A stretch of 64,000 nt of DNA, from the NCBI GenBank assembly GCA_963815775.1, contig CAWFIB010000024.1:1-64000 (forward strand). Direction: 5' to 3'. The position numbers and the translations under genes are program-made. Numbering within the stretch: the first letter of the stretch is position 1; every line of letters starts with the position of its first letter. This DNA is from CAVVDY01 sp963815775 (GTDB lineage: Bacteria > Acidobacteriota > Terriglobia > Terriglobales > Acidobacteriaceae). A model generated the notes under the pieces. It was not told where the DNA came from. It saw nothing but the letters and a program-made list of their open reading frames with translations, and did not search any database. Of the stretch, positions 40,824 to 50,255 are shown piece by piece.

Positions 40824-41831
40824 TCAGTCGCTACGCGGACGAGGTATCACGGTCAGCTTTATGAGTTGTGTACCCCGAATCAGCTGAACCTCACAGGATC
40901 TCCCATTACGTTCATCAGTCAGCAAGCGATGGAGATCGTCCACCCCTCCAACATTGTGACCTGCGAAGCGAATGATGACATCGCGTTCACGCAACCCCGC
41001 GACTTGGGCGGCAGAACCCTCGATCACGTTCAGAAGAAGCAAGCCCGAGTCCGCAGGCAAGTCGTAATAGCGCACGAGTCGCCGATGCAGCGGAACCCCC
41101 TGCCCCATCACTCCGATATAGCTACGCTTCACACGCCCGTCGCGAATGAGCCGCGAAGCTACAAACTCAGCGGTATCAGCGCCGATGGCGAAGCAAATTC
41201 CTTGCGCTCCCATGATGGTGGCGGTGTTCACACCGACAACCTGACCTTGGGAATTGACTAAGGGGCCGCCGGAATTTCCCGGATTCAAGGCGGCGTCGGT
41301 TTGAATCACCCCGTCGATGAGCCGTCCCGATCGCGAGCGCATGGTCCGTCCCAGCGCGCTTACTACCCCCGCGGTGACAGTATGCTGGAAACCCAGCGGA
41401 TTGCCGATCGCAACCACAAGCTGGCCGACCGTGAGTCTCCGCGAGCTACCGAGTGGAACCGAGGACGCCGTCCCACTGCCGCGCACCACGGCCAGATCAG
41501 TGTCGGGATCGTCCCCAACAAGCTCTGCCGGATAGTGGTCTCCGCCTTCGGTCGTGACCATGACCTCCAATGCATCATGCACAACATGGCTATTGGTAAG
41601 AATGAAACCGTCCGGGGTAAACAGAAAACCGGAACCTGCACCTTCGGCCTTGCGTCCTTGCGCCGCCTGCTTCACTTGGATATGAACTACCGCCGGACTG
41701 ACTCGCTGTACCGCACTCACTACCGCACGCGAATAGGCATCCAGCAGCCCAAAGTCGGGATTGACCATGGCGCCGGCTGTAGAAAACGGTTCGCAACTTT
41801 CGTCGTAAGAGACCCAATCAACAGAGCCCAT
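40824..41831 (-). CDS. HtrA/DegP-like serine protease without signal peptide
   Basis: 335 residues from ATG 41831, preferred because GAGG lies five bases upstream; a start ten codons earlier lacks this. The trypsin-like triad is His in ILTNSHVVHDALE, Asp in PDTDLAVVRGSG and Ser in ALNPGNSGGPLVNSQGQVVG. One PDZ domain follows (LLLNVIEGSAAQVAGLRERD, IIRFAGHNVGGVDDLHRLL). No signal peptide or membrane anchor is apparent, so it may act in the cytoplasm, unlike DegP. Confidence 0.92.
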   Translation of the reverse strand: MGSVDWVSYDESCEPFSTAGAMVNPDFGLLDAYSRAVVSAVQRVSPAVVHIQVKQAAQGRKAEGAGSGFLFTPDGFILTNSHVVHDALEVMVTTEGGDHYPAELVGDDPDTDLAVVRGSGTASSVPLGSSRRLTVGQLVVAIGNPLGFQHTVTAGVVSALGRTMRSRSGRLIDGVIQTDAALNPGNSGGPLVNSQGQVVGVNTATIMGAQGICFAIGADTAEFVASRLIRDGRVKRSYIGVMGQGVPLHRRLVRYYDLPADSGLLLLNVIEGSAAQVAGLRERDVIIRFAGHNVGGVDDLHRLLTDERNGRSCEVQLIRGTQLIKLTVIPRPRSD

Positions 41832-41887
41832 AAGAACCTCGGAGGATGTGGATGCCGGCACAGCGGCTCAGGATTCGAGGCCTCGGC

Positions 41888-42877
41888 CTATTGAGTTTTC
41901 CTCTGTAGCTGCAGGCAGTCATCGTGCAGCTTGGCGTCGTGGGTCATGCCATCGGCGATCATGCACTCATCGAGCGCCGATTTGGGATCGGAACTCTCAA
42001 AGATCTCCAGCAACACCAGGTGCGGTGTGGGCCAGGTTGGCGACAGACGCGCCGCCTCCTTCAATTGTGTAACGGCCGACGTCAGGTCGTGTTTGTTCTT
42101 GTAAGCAATGCCAAGGTTGTAATGAGCGTTGGCATTGTCGGGTTGCAGCTTGATCGCCTCGCTGTATTGCGTGATCGCGTCATCCGTCCGGCCCATCACG
42201 TCGAGGACCGTTCCCAGGTTCATGCGAATGTCGGCGTTGTGCGGTTGCAGCTTCAGCGCCTCGGTGTATTCGTGGATGGCACCGTTGTAGTCGCGCCTGG
42301 CATATAACAGATTGCCCAGGTTGCTGTAGGCTGACGCGAGCCGGGGATTCAAGCGAATGGCTTCCCGGAACTCGCCTTCCGCGTCCTGCCAGTCGCGATT
42401 CTTCTTCAACGCGTATCCCCAGTTGTTGTGCATTTCGGCGTCATCGGGCTTCAGGACCGCTGCCTTCTTGTATTGCTCGATCGCTTCGCTATACCCGCCC
42501 TTGTCGAGCAAGAGGTTGGCCAACCGGATGCGCGCGTCAGCATAGTCCGAATACTCCTTGACCGCATCGCGGTACTCAAGAATCGCCTCGTCGAACTGTT
42601 TGTCCTTCTCGTCCAGCAGTCCCTGATGGTAGTGGCGCTCGGCGGCGGCGGGAATAATAAGGGCAGTCGGTTTGGTGGCGGCTTGGGTAGCGGATTTCGC
42701 AGCTGAGTTCGGCGGCGGCGGGGCCGGCGTCAATGGCTGCGCTGGCTGCGGCAGGCCCTGCTGGGCAGGGGGCTGCGACGGTTGCGGTTGGGGCTGTTGC
42801 GGCAGCGGTTCCTGGGCATGGAGCAGGCTGGACAAGGCGAAGGCTACGAGCAATGCGAAGGTGAATCGATGCCGCAT
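41888..42877 (-). CDS. Secreted/periplasmic TPR protein
   Basis: 329 residues from ATG 42877, where a signal peptide starts (FTFALLVAFALSSLLHAQ). A Gln/Pro-rich linker runs to about residue 75. About six TPR units follow, such as AILEYRDAVKEYSDYADARI, EAIEQYKKAAVLKPDDAEMH, AIHEYTEALKLQPHNADIRM and AITQYSEAIKLQPDNANAHY. TPRs mediate protein-protein contacts; the partner is unknown. It sits 57 bases upstream of the HtrA-like gene in the same direction, so both could be expressed together. Confidence 0.88.
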   Translation of the reverse strand: MRHRFTFALLVAFALSSLLHAQEPLPQQPQPQPSQPPAQQGLPQPAQPLTPAPPPPNSAAKSATQAATKPTALIIPAAAERHYHQGLLDEKDKQFDEAILEYRDAVKEYSDYADARIRLANLLLDKGGYSEAIEQYKKAAVLKPDDAEMHNNWGYALKKNRDWQDAEGEFREAIRLNPRLASAYSNLGNLLYARRDYNGAIHEYTEALKLQPHNADIRMNLGTVLDVMGRTDDAITQYSEAIKLQPDNANAHYNLGIAYKNKHDLTSAVTQLKEAARLSPTWPTPHLVLLEIFESSDPKSALDECMIADGMTHDAKLHDDCLQLQRKTQ

Positions 42878-42936
42878 GACGTTGCTAGAAGTATAGCGTC
42901 GCATCGCATCGTGGAGGCAATTGGCGTGCCACACAG

Positions 42937-44583
42937 CTACTTCTTCGCTTCTTCCGCCAACACCCGCAGATCGTGCCCGGTCATCTCCTTAGGTTGCGGA
43001 ATGCCGAGCATCCCCAGCATTGTGGGTGCAATGTCCTGCAATGCGCCATCCGGCTTCAGCGTGAAGCGACGACCGTCCCCTTTGAAACCCTCCGGCGTGA
43101 CCGCGTGCTCGGCCACGATGATAAAGGGGACAGGATTCGTGGTGTGCGCGGTCTGCGGCCCGCCGCTGACCGGATCGATCATCTGCTCCGCGTTGCCGTG
43201 GTCGGCGGTGACAATCATCGCGCCCCCGGAACGTTTGAGGGCTGAACAGATCTGGCCCAGACAGGAATCGACGGTCTCGACCGCAGCAATGGTCGGTGGA
43301 ATCTTGCCCGAATGTCCCACCATGTCGGCGTTGGCAAAGTTGACCACCATCACGTCAAATGTCTTGTCCTCAATCGCTTTCACTACGGCATCGGCAATGC
43401 CCTGCGCGCTCATCTCGGGTTTGAGATCGTAGGTCGCAACCTTGGGTGACGGAACCAGCACCCGGTCTTCTCCGGGAAACGGTTTCTCGATTCCTCCGTT
43501 GAAGAAGTAGGTCACATGCGCGTACTTCTCGGTCTCGGCTACACGCAGGTTGCGCATGTTGTGGTTGGCCATCACATTCGCCAGGATGTTCCCCAGCGAC
43601 TCAGGCGGAGACACGACGGGCAGCGTGAAGTTCTTGTCGTATCGGGTCATGCACACATACGTCAAATCTTTTGGCACTCGGTCGCGCGGGATGGTGTTGT
43701 CCAAGTCCTCGGAGCCCTCCAGTTCGCGGCCGTCCTGCGGGGTGAAATGGCTGTTGCGGCAAAGGCAGCGCGTGATCTGCCGCGCGCGATCGGCGCGGAA
43801 GTTGAAGTTGATGCACACATCGCCGTCACGAATCGTTGTCAGTGGCTCGCCGTGTTCATCCACGACCACAAACGGCACAATGAATTCGTCAGTTACGTCC
43901 CGGTTGTACGACTCGCGCACGCCCTGTACCGGGTCGTGGTAGCGTCCGCCTTCTGCGTTGCCATACACCATGGCGTCGAAGGCTTTCTTCTCGCGCTCCC
44001 AGCGCCGGTCGCGGTCCATGGCATAGTAGCGGCCGCTTACGGAGGCGAGTTTGCCGACGCCGTATTCACGCATCTTCTGCTGTAACTGTTCGATGTAGCC
44101 GGCGCCATTGGTGGGCAATGTATCGCGGCCGTCCATAAAGGCGTGAACGAAGACGCGCTCCACGCCATTCTGTTTAGCCATGCGCAGCAGCGCGTAGAGA
44201 TGGTTCTGGTGTGAATGCACGCCGCCGTCGGACAGCAATCCAAACAGATGCAGCCGCCGCTCGCCGATGCGGGCCTTGGTCATGGCATCGACGAGCGCCG
44301 GGCTCTTTTCGAACTCGCCGTTCTCGATCATCACGTCGATCTTGGTGATGTCCATGTAGACAATGCGCCCGGCGCCGATGTTAAGATGGCCGACTTCGCT
44401 GTTGCCCATCTGCCCCGTAGGCAGCCCAACATAGCGACCGCTGGTATGAATGAGCGTATTAGGGAAGTCGGCAAGCAGCTTGTCATAGTTCGGCTTGCGC
44501 GCCAGCGAGATGGCATTCGCCGGAGACGGCGGAGCATAGCCCCAGCCATCGAGGATGATGAGAACAAGTGGTTTGGGTTTCAT
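42937..44583 (-). CDS. gpmI: 2,3-bisphosphoglycerate-independent phosphoglycerate mutase
   Basis: 548 residues, normal for iPGM. Features are the metal ligand in LVLIILDGWGYAPPSPANAI, the phosphoserine nucleophile in PTGQMGNSEVGHLNIGAGRI, HAFMDGRDTLPTNGAGYIEQ, DRDRRWEREKKAFDAMVYG, NFANADMVGHSGKIPPTIAA and MIVTADHGNAEQMID. It interconverts 3- and 2-phosphoglycerate with two Mn ions. Enolase, the next glycolytic enzyme, is encoded 0.9 kb away on the same strand, separated by the inverted MazEF-type pair. Confidence 0.97.
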   Translation of the reverse strand: MKPKPLVLIILDGWGYAPPSPANAISLARKPNYDKLLADFPNTLIHTSGRYVGLPTGQMGNSEVGHLNIGAGRIVYMDITKIDVMIENGEFEKSPALVDAMTKARIGERRLHLFGLLSDGGVHSHQNHLYALLRMAKQNGVERVFVHAFMDGRDTLPTNGAGYIEQLQQKMREYGVGKLASVSGRYYAMDRDRRWEREKKAFDAMVYGNAEGGRYHDPVQGVRESYNRDVTDEFIVPFVVVDEHGEPLTTIRDGDVCINFNFRADRARQITRCLCRNSHFTPQDGRELEGSEDLDNTIPRDRVPKDLTYVCMTRYDKNFTLPVVSPPESLGNILANVMANHNMRNLRVAETEKYAHVTYFFNGGIEKPFPGEDRVLVPSPKVATYDLKPEMSAQGIADAVVKAIEDKTFDVMVVNFANADMVGHSGKIPPTIAAVETVDSCLGQICSALKRSGGAMIVTADHGNAEQMIDPVSGGPQTAHTTNPVPFIIVAEHAVTPEGFKGDGRRFTLKPDGALQDIAPTMLGMLGIPQPKEMTGHDLRVLAEEAKK

Positions 44584-44846
44584 GAGCAGTTAGCGATTAG
44601 CTCTCAAGTATAAGGCAGAGCAGTTCAGGCATTCGCGGCATCGGGTGGGGTCCTTGTATGGTGCGAGCCTTGTATCCGGGCACGGCTTTACAGGCTGCGA
44701 GAGAACTCGCTCGGAGATGATTCGAGTGAGAGCGCGGCCTTGGTCGTGCCGCAACCGCCTTCTATGCTTCGCGAATCCCGTACGGACGGCACGCGTCAGA
44801 AAATCCGGCTGTGATCCGTGACTTGCTACAGAAGACTGTTTGCCCC

Positions 44847-44876
44847 TTGCAGAGCACGCTGGACCACGGTTATACT
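44847..44876 (+). promoter_or_regulatory. Promoter of the MazEF-type pair, predicted leaderless
   Basis: TTGCAG, an 18-base spacer and TATACT, the latter ending six bases before the antitoxin ATG at 44883. Transcription would start at or next to the start codon. ATAC-N5-GTAT straddling this point may be part of an operator. Confidence 0.5.
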
Positions 44877-44882
44877 TTCGGT

Positions 44883-45119
44883 ATGAAAACGGCAGTCTCA
44901 ATCCCGGACGACGTGTTCGAAAAAGCGGAGCGGCTGGCGCACCGTACCAAGCGTTCGCGGAGTCGAATTTTCAGTGATGCTCTGCGCGAATATGTGGCCC
45001 GGCACTCACCGGACGAAATCACGGAGTCCGTGAACAGGGCCTGCTCCCAGATCGGCGAACTCGATGATCCATTCGTTACGCTGGCGGCGCGCAGGATTCT
45101 CAAGAAAAGCGAATGGTGA
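44883..45119 (+). CDS. MazE-like ribbon-helix-helix antitoxin
   Basis: 78 residues from ATG 44883. MKTAVSIPDDVFEKAERLAH with TKRSRSRIFSDALREYVARH is a ribbon-helix-helix DNA-binding domain; the acidic C-terminal part (SPDEITESVNRACSQIGELD) would wrap the toxin. It overlaps the MazF-like gene by 7 bases, typical of translational coupling. The pair should autorepress through the promoter just upstream. The module lies between gpmI and eno in opposite orientation, which suggests insertion. Confidence 0.85.
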   Translation: MKTAVSIPDDVFEKAERLAHRTKRSRSRIFSDALREYVARHSPDEITESVNRACSQIGELDDPFVTLAARRILKKSEW

Positions 45120-45463
45120 TCTCACAGGGGGAAATCTGGTGGGCAGACCTCGGGCCGCCCAGAGGATCAGGTCCAGGATTCCGCCGGCCGGTTTTGGTGG
45201 TCCAATCCGACTCCTTCAATCGCGGCAACATTGCTACGGTCGTGTGTGTTCCGCTGACTAGCAAGGCAAAGTGGGCCCTCATGCCAGGCAATATTCATCT
45301 TTCAACGCGTAGCACCGGTTTGCCGAAAAATTCCATTGCTAACGTGTCCCAGCTGATCACGGTTGACAAAGCTCTTCTCATTGAGCGCGTGGGCAGGCTC
45401 CCGGTATCGAAGCTGGACCTCGTATTCGCGGGAATTGAGTTAGTGCTGGCGAGAAGCGGATAA
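45113..45463 (+). CDS. MazF/PemK-family endoribonuclease toxin
   Basis: 116 residues. The family hallmark QGEIWWADLGPPRGSGPGFR is followed by RPVLVVQSDSFNRGNIATVV and VPLTSKAKWALMPGNIHL, then NVSQLITVDKALLIERVGRL. MazF toxins cut single-stranded RNA at short motifs. The antitoxin gene overlaps its start. Its stop lies six bases from the convergent eno stop. The cleavage motif cannot be predicted. Confidence 0.93.
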   Translation: MVISQGEIWWADLGPPRGSGPGFRRPVLVVQSDSFNRGNIATVVCVPLTSKAKWALMPGNIHLSTRSTGLPKNSIANVSQLITVDKALLIERVGRLPVSKLDLVFAGIELVLARSG

Positions 45464-45468
45464 TCCCT

Positions 45469-46785
45469 CTACGCCTTCGCCTTGCTCACCAGCTCCCCGC
45501 GATAGTTCAGCGCCTTGAGCCCGTTGTAGCGGGCCGCGCCAGCCAGCTCCTCTTCGATGCGCAGCAACTGGTTGTATTTGGCGACGCGGTCGGTACGCGA
45601 CGCTGACCCGGTCTTGATCTGTCCGGCACCGGTGGCGACGGCTAAGTCAGCAATGAAGGTATCTTCCGTCTCGCCAGAGCGATGGGAGATCACCGCGGTG
45701 TAGCGGTTCTCGCGCGCCAGGTTGATGGCATCGATGGTTTCGCTGACGGTGCCGATCTGGTTCAGCTTGATCAAAATCGAGTTCGCGATGCCGGCGTCGA
45801 TGCCGCGCTGGAAGATATCGATATTGGTGACAAAGATGTCGTCGCCTACAAGTTGAATCTTGCCGCCCAACTCATCGGTGAGCGTCTTCCAGCCTTCCCA
45901 GTCATCTTCCGAAAGACCATCTTCGAGAGAAACAATGGGATACTGCCGCGCCCAGTCGGCATAAAACTTCACCATGTCTTCGCTGCTGTGCTCGCTTTTG
46001 TCCGACTTCTTGAATACATACTTCTTCTTGTCCGCGTCGTAGAACTCGCTGGCAGCAGGATCGAGTGCGATGGCGATCTGCTCGCCCGGCTTGTAACCTG
46101 CCTGCGTGATCGCTTCCAGCACGACTTCAATCGCCTCTCCGTTCGACTTCAGCGACGGCGCGAATCCGCCTTCATCGCCGACCGAGGTGTTGTAGCCGCG
46201 CTTCTTCAACACGCCCTTGAGAGTGTGAAAGGTTTCCACGCCCCAGCGCAGCGCCTCGCTGAACGAAGGCGCGCCCACCGGCATGATCATGAACTCCTGG
46301 AAGTCGACGCTGCTGTCGGCATGCGCTCCGCCGTTCAGGATGTTCATCATCGGAGTGGGAAGCAGGCTGGCGGTGAATCCGCCCAGATACTGATACAGCT
46401 CAACGCCCAGATGGTCAGCCATGGCGCGAGCATTGGCCATCGAGACCGCCAGGATCGCGTTGGCGCCAAGCTTACTCTTGTTGGGAGTCCCATCCAGCTC
46501 ACACATGACGGCGTCGACCTCGCGCTGCTCGCTGGCATCCACTCCTTCCAACTCAGGCGCGATGGTCATACTGACGTTGTCGACAGCCTTCAGTACGCCC
46601 TTACCCATGTAGCGTTCTTTTTCGCCGTCCCGCAGCTCAACCGCTTCGTGTTCGCCGGTCGAGGCGCCGCTGGGCACAGTCGCGCGGCCCCGAGCGCCAC
46701 TTTCAAGAATCACTTCGGCTTCGACAGTGGGGTTCCCGCGCGAATCAAGTACCTCGCGGGCCAGAATTAGAGCGATTGCTGTCAT
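45469..46785 (-). CDS. eno: Enolase
   Basis: 438 residues from ATG 46785, giving MTAIALILAREVLDSRGNPT as in the family. Further signatures: ATVPSGASTGEHEAVELRDG, LPTPMMNILNGGAHADSSVD, the metal ligand region IVSLEDGLSEDDWEGWKTLT, QLVGDDIFVTN and the enolase signature ILIKLNQIGTVSETIDAI, then SHRSGETEDTFIADLAVATG. It makes phosphoenolpyruvate from 2-phosphoglycerate. Length is normal. Confidence 0.98.
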   Translation of the reverse strand: MTAIALILAREVLDSRGNPTVEAEVILESGARGRATVPSGASTGEHEAVELRDGEKERYMGKGVLKAVDNVSMTIAPELEGVDASEQREVDAVMCELDGTPNKSKLGANAILAVSMANARAMADHLGVELYQYLGGFTASLLPTPMMNILNGGAHADSSVDFQEFMIMPVGAPSFSEALRWGVETFHTLKGVLKKRGYNTSVGDEGGFAPSLKSNGEAIEVVLEAITQAGYKPGEQIAIALDPAASEFYDADKKKYVFKKSDKSEHSSEDMVKFYADWARQYPIVSLEDGLSEDDWEGWKTLTDELGGKIQLVGDDIFVTNIDIFQRGIDAGIANSILIKLNQIGTVSETIDAINLARENRYTAVISHRSGETEDTFIADLAVATGAGQIKTGSASRTDRVAKYNQLLRIEEELAGAARYNGLKALNYRGELVSKAKA

Positions 46786-47122
46786 GGTATGAGTCCGGAT
46801 CCTCGCCGTTGGATTGGCTTTCGCGCCGGCGAAGAATGTTGGAAGGGCCAATTATAACGGGCGGGGAATTCCAACTATGAAAGCGCGGAGAATGCCCCAC
46901 AAAAGCAGCCATCTCTGCCCTGGCGGGCTTGCGGCTATGCCGTGCCCGGGGTACTCTGCCGGACGCAACAACCGCCCCCCCGCCGGGTTCTACTGACTCG
47001 ACCTGGCATCAGGCATTACGCAATCACGCAGCTTGGAGCAACTCAGCTTTGGGCATATCCTATATTTGCTGTCCCCGCACGCAAAGCAGTTGGGCCGCCC
47101 ATCGGCGGATCTTGGAGTTGAC
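46786..47122. other. Divergent promoter region eno / S53 peptidase
   Basis: 337 bases without a supportable gene. The 3' end carries TTGGAG, the ribosome-binding site of the peptidase gene. Confidence 0.4.
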
Positions 47123-49537
47123 ATGAACTGGACCGGGATTTTTCGTAGCGCCTGCATTTCTCTCGCGTTGCTGGTCAGCACCCTCTCGAATGCGCAAACT
47201 AGCACGGTCGCGCGCATCAATCGCCCGGTGAACGATTCCGATGTCGCCCTTCTGCCGGGAGGCGTGCACCCGCGTATTGCGCAGGCTCTCGACCAGGGCA
47301 GCGTCTCGGCCAGCATGCCTTTGCACCGCATGGCCATGTTCTTCAAATCCAGCGCAGCACAGCAGAAGGACCTGGACGAACTATTGCGCGAGCAGCAGGA
47401 CCCGGCCTCGCCCAACTATCGCAAGTGGCTGACACCCGAGCAATACGCCGCACGCTTTGGCATGAATCCAAACGATCTTGCCAAGGTAAGTGCGTGGCTC
47501 CAGTCGCACGGCTTCCAGAACCTCGCGGTTTCCCGCAGCCGCACCTCGATCGAGTTCGACGGCACTGCCGGCCAGGTGAGGGTGGCGTTTCATACCCCAA
47601 TCCATCGCTTTGCGCTGAATGGAAACACCCGTTACGCCAATACCGCCTCGCCGTCGCTGCCCAGCGCCTTCGCGGGAATGGTCGCGGGAATCACGTCATT
47701 AAACGACTTCCGCCCGCGAGCGATGTCGATAGCCCATTGGACCTCCAGCATCTCAGGCAGTCACTTCCTGGTTCCCGGAGACATTGGCACGATTTATAAC
47801 GTCAACAGTCTCTACAATTCGGGAATCGACGGCACGGGTGAGGCGATCGCCGTTGTCGGCCAGACCTCGTTGACGTCAACCGACGATGGCACTCATGCCG
47901 ATATCGACAGATTCCGTTCCCTGGGCAGTTTGCCAGCTATCAACCTGCAACAAATTAAGACCGGAAGCCCCACCTATAGCAGTAGCGACGTCGATGAAGC
48001 CAACCTGGATATCGAGTGGGCAGGGGCAATCGCCCCTAAGGCCCAGATCATCTTTGTTTATTCCGAGAACGCGCTGTTCACGTCGCTGGCTTATGTCGTG
48101 AATAACAATCTTGCTCCGGTGATCAGCGTCAGCTATGGAAACTGCGAATCCGCGTTCGGCGCGACGGATATCGCTACCCTAACCACCATCCTCCAGCAGG
48201 CCAATGCTCAGGGGCAAACCGTCACCGCGGCTTCCGGCGATAGCGGCGCCGCCGACTGCGATGGCAGCTCTTCGAATCCTGTAACCGTGGCGACCCATGG
48301 ACTGGCCGTGGACGTACCTGCTTCCACACCGTACGTGACCGGGATGGGTGGCAGCGAGTTCACCGGCGACGCCGGGGCATGCCCACCCAACAATATGTGT
48401 ACCAACGGCGCCCCCGACACCCAATATTGGAAGGGTTCGAGTAGTCCAACCGATACCAGCGCGTCAGCCAAGTCGTACATCCCTGAGATGGTTTGGAATG
48501 ACACCGATGCCTCCGGCATTTCCGCCGGAGGAGGCGGCGTGAGCACGCTATTCACCAAGCCAACCTGGCAGACCGGCACTGGTGTTCCCAAGGACGGACA
48601 GCGTGACGTCCCTGATGTTTCCTTGAGTTCGTCTCCCAACCACGATGGCTATTTGATCTGCTCCCAAGGAAGCTGTGTGAGCGGCTATCGAAAAAGCGAC
48701 CAAACCCTGAACGTGATTGGCGGAACCTCGGCAGCTTCACCCGTTTTCGCCGGCCTCATTGCCCTGATGAACCAGAAGCTGGGCACGCCATTAGGGAACG
48801 TGAACTCGATGCTGTACTCGCTCGCTGGGAGCGCACCCAGCGCATTCCACGACATAACCAAGGGGAACAACATGGTTCCCTGCCAGGCGGGATCAAAGGA
48901 TTGCGGCTCAAGCGGAATGATCGGCTACAGCGCCGGTACGGGATACGACCTCGCCAGCGGCCTGGGATCGATCGATGTCGGCGCGCTGGCCTCGGCCTGG
49001 ACCGGTGGGGGCAATACTCCGGACTTCACCATCTCCGCCAGCCCGTCCTCGCTCTCCCTGGTGCACGGAACATCCGGTACTTCTACCATTGCTGTAACCG
49101 CCACGGGCGGCCCGCTAGGAGGCAGTGTCAGCCTCACGTGCACGGTGTCGTCCTCCCTTGGCGCGACCACTTGTTCCCTGAGTCCCAACAGCGTTAACCC
49201 GGGCACGAACTCCACTCTAACCGTGATCGCCACCAACAGCGCTGCCATGAGAGCTGTGCCCATCCCGGGTCATCCCTGGGGCCTGGATCTCAGCTTTGGC
49301 ATGGCAGCGGTGTGCTTGCTTCCCTGGGGAGGCAACAAACGCATGGGACGCCGCTTGCTGCGCAAGATATCGCTGAGCCTGCTGGGGCTGCTATTGGTGA
49401 TCGGGCTTGTAGCCTGCGGCGGCGGCGGGTCCAACAACAACAATAACAATTTCACCCCACTCAATGGCACAGTGACGGTGCAAGCCACAAGCGGCAGCCT
49501 GAATCACAGCGTGACCATTCCGGTGACCATCAACTAG
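47123..49537 (+). CDS. Pro-kumamolisin-type S53 peptidase with C-terminal anchor region
   Basis: 804 residues from ATG 47123 (GGAG five bases upstream). Signal peptide IFRSACISLALLVSTLSNAQ; the activation pro-domain spans about 35-190 (LHRMAMFFKSSAAQQKDLDE, SPNYRKWLTPEQYAARFGMN). The catalytic domain has Glu and Asp in SSDVDEANLDIEWAGAIAPK, Asp in VTAASGDSGAADCDG and Ser in IGGTSAASPVFAGLIALMNQ. An Ig-like domain follows, then a membrane segment (ISLSLLGLLLVIGLVACGGG) with Asn-rich tail. An acid protease that probably stays cell-associated. Confidence 0.92.
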   Translation: MNWTGIFRSACISLALLVSTLSNAQTSTVARINRPVNDSDVALLPGGVHPRIAQALDQGSVSASMPLHRMAMFFKSSAAQQKDLDELLREQQDPASPNYRKWLTPEQYAARFGMNPNDLAKVSAWLQSHGFQNLAVSRSRTSIEFDGTAGQVRVAFHTPIHRFALNGNTRYANTASPSLPSAFAGMVAGITSLNDFRPRAMSIAHWTSSISGSHFLVPGDIGTIYNVNSLYNSGIDGTGEAIAVVGQTSLTSTDDGTHADIDRFRSLGSLPAINLQQIKTGSPTYSSSDVDEANLDIEWAGAIAPKAQIIFVYSENALFTSLAYVVNNNLAPVISVSYGNCESAFGATDIATLTTILQQANAQGQTVTAASGDSGAADCDGSSSNPVTVATHGLAVDVPASTPYVTGMGGSEFTGDAGACPPNNMCTNGAPDTQYWKGSSSPTDTSASAKSYIPEMVWNDTDASGISAGGGGVSTLFTKPTWQTGTGVPKDGQRDVPDVSLSSSPNHDGYLICSQGSCVSGYRKSDQTLNVIGGTSAASPVFAGLIALMNQKLGTPLGNVNSMLYSLAGSAPSAFHDITKGNNMVPCQAGSKDCGSSGMIGYSAGTGYDLASGLGSIDVGALASAWTGGGNTPDFTISASPSSLSLVHGTSGTSTIAVTATGGPLGGSVSLTCTVSSSLGATTCSLSPNSVNPGTNSTLTVIATNSAAMRAVPIPGHPWGLDLSFGMAAVCLLPWGGNKRMGRRLLRKISLSLLGLLLVIGLVACGGGGSNNNNNNFTPLNGTVTVQATSGSLNHSVTIPVTIN

Positions 49538-49579
49538 CCTATGGCTGGGCGCGCGACCGGCCCAGGAACCATGAGTAGT

Positions 49580-49660
49580 GCGGCGCTTCAGCGTCGCGTT
49601 CGCGCGGATCAAGAAGCGTGGGCCGGCCGGTGATCCGCGAACGCGGGCCTGAAGGCCCGC
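49580..49660. repeat. Two REP-like palindromes
   Basis: GCGGCGC-TTCA-GCGTCGC (49580-49597, one wobble) and GCGGGCC-TGAA-GGCCCGC (49643-49660, perfect). The same design of a GC-rich stem with TTCA/TGAA loop recurs at 58929 and 59005. Confidence 0.55.
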
Positions 49661-49700
49661 TCTACCCGACCACAGCAATATCTGAACCGGTTTAGAAAGA

Positions 49701-49844
49701 TTACTGAGCCGCCACGAGGTGCTGCTCTGCCCAGGGCACCACCCACTGCGCAGCCACTTCTTCCGGCAGCGTTCCCGAACTGGCATCGTCCAGCAGGATG
49801 TCGCCGGCACGCCGGGCGCCAAGCTGGGTCAGCAAAGCATCAAA
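49701..49844 (-). pseudogene. Duplicated 3' end of the flavodoxin gene
   Basis: On the minus strand this encodes FDALLTQLGARRAGDILLDD, ASSGTLPEEVAAQWVVPWAE and QHLVAAQ then stop. It is about 90% identical over 141 bases to the 3' end of the complete flavodoxin gene at 50651-50791. Most differences are synonymous, and the rest of the gene is missing. The HigBA-type module lies exactly between the two copies. Confidence 0.8.
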
Positions 49845-49869
49845 ACTTGGTCACACTGCATCTATACCC

Positions 49870-49898
49870 TTGACGGAATATCCCTTAAAAGGTATATT
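49870..49898 (+). promoter_or_regulatory. Promoter and operator of the HigBA-type pair
   Basis: TTGACG, exactly 17 bases, then TATATT; the -10 ends eight bases before the toxin ATG (49907), predicting a nearly leaderless mRNA. TATACC (49863-49868) and GGTATA (49891-49896) form an inverted repeat overlapping the promoter, a likely antitoxin operator. Confidence 0.65.
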
Positions 49899-49906
49899 AG
49901 TGACAC

Positions 49907-50251
49907 ATGGCATGGGAGGTCGAGGTCAGTGATGAGTTCTCTGCCTGGTATGACAGGTTGGACGATGGGGAATCCGACAGTGTAGACGTCGTCGTTGGCT
50001 TGTTGGAGCAGCACGGGCCATTGCTGGGACGACCATACGCCGACGTGATTCGTCAGTCGCGTTATCCCAACATGAAGGAGTTACGAGTGCAGCACGAGGG
50101 TCGCCCGTATCGCATCTTGTTCGCCTTTGATCCGCGCCGCACTGCGTACCTGCTTCTGGGCGGGGACAAGACCGGTGATGATCGGTGGTACGAGATGGCG
50201 GTCCCGAAAGCGGACGAGATTTACGCCAAGCATCTGGCGGAGATGGGGTGA
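49907..50251 (+). CDS. HigB/RelE-superfamily toxin
   Basis: 114 residues. The Gp49/HigB-type core is clear: MAWEVEVSDEFSAWYDRLDD, VVGLLEQHGPLLGRPYADVI, MKELRVQHEGRPYRILFAFD and TAYLLLGGDKTGDDRWYEMA. Such toxins cleave ribosome-bound mRNA. The gene precedes its antitoxin, the reversed order typical of higBA, with 4 bases between them. The strong promoter and inverted repeat lie directly upstream. Confidence 0.88.
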   Translation: MAWEVEVSDEFSAWYDRLDDGESDSVDVVVGLLEQHGPLLGRPYADVIRQSRYPNMKELRVQHEGRPYRILFAFDPRRTAYLLLGGDKTGDDRWYEMAVPKADEIYAKHLAEMG

Positions 50252-50255
50252 GGAC

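Noticed and set aside
45682..46770. Long open frame opposite eno
   Set aside because: It mirrors the GC-rich third-position pattern of enolase and has no domain of its own. The same holds for long frames opposite ETF-QO (30947-32020) and the fibronectin-like gene (37980-39185).
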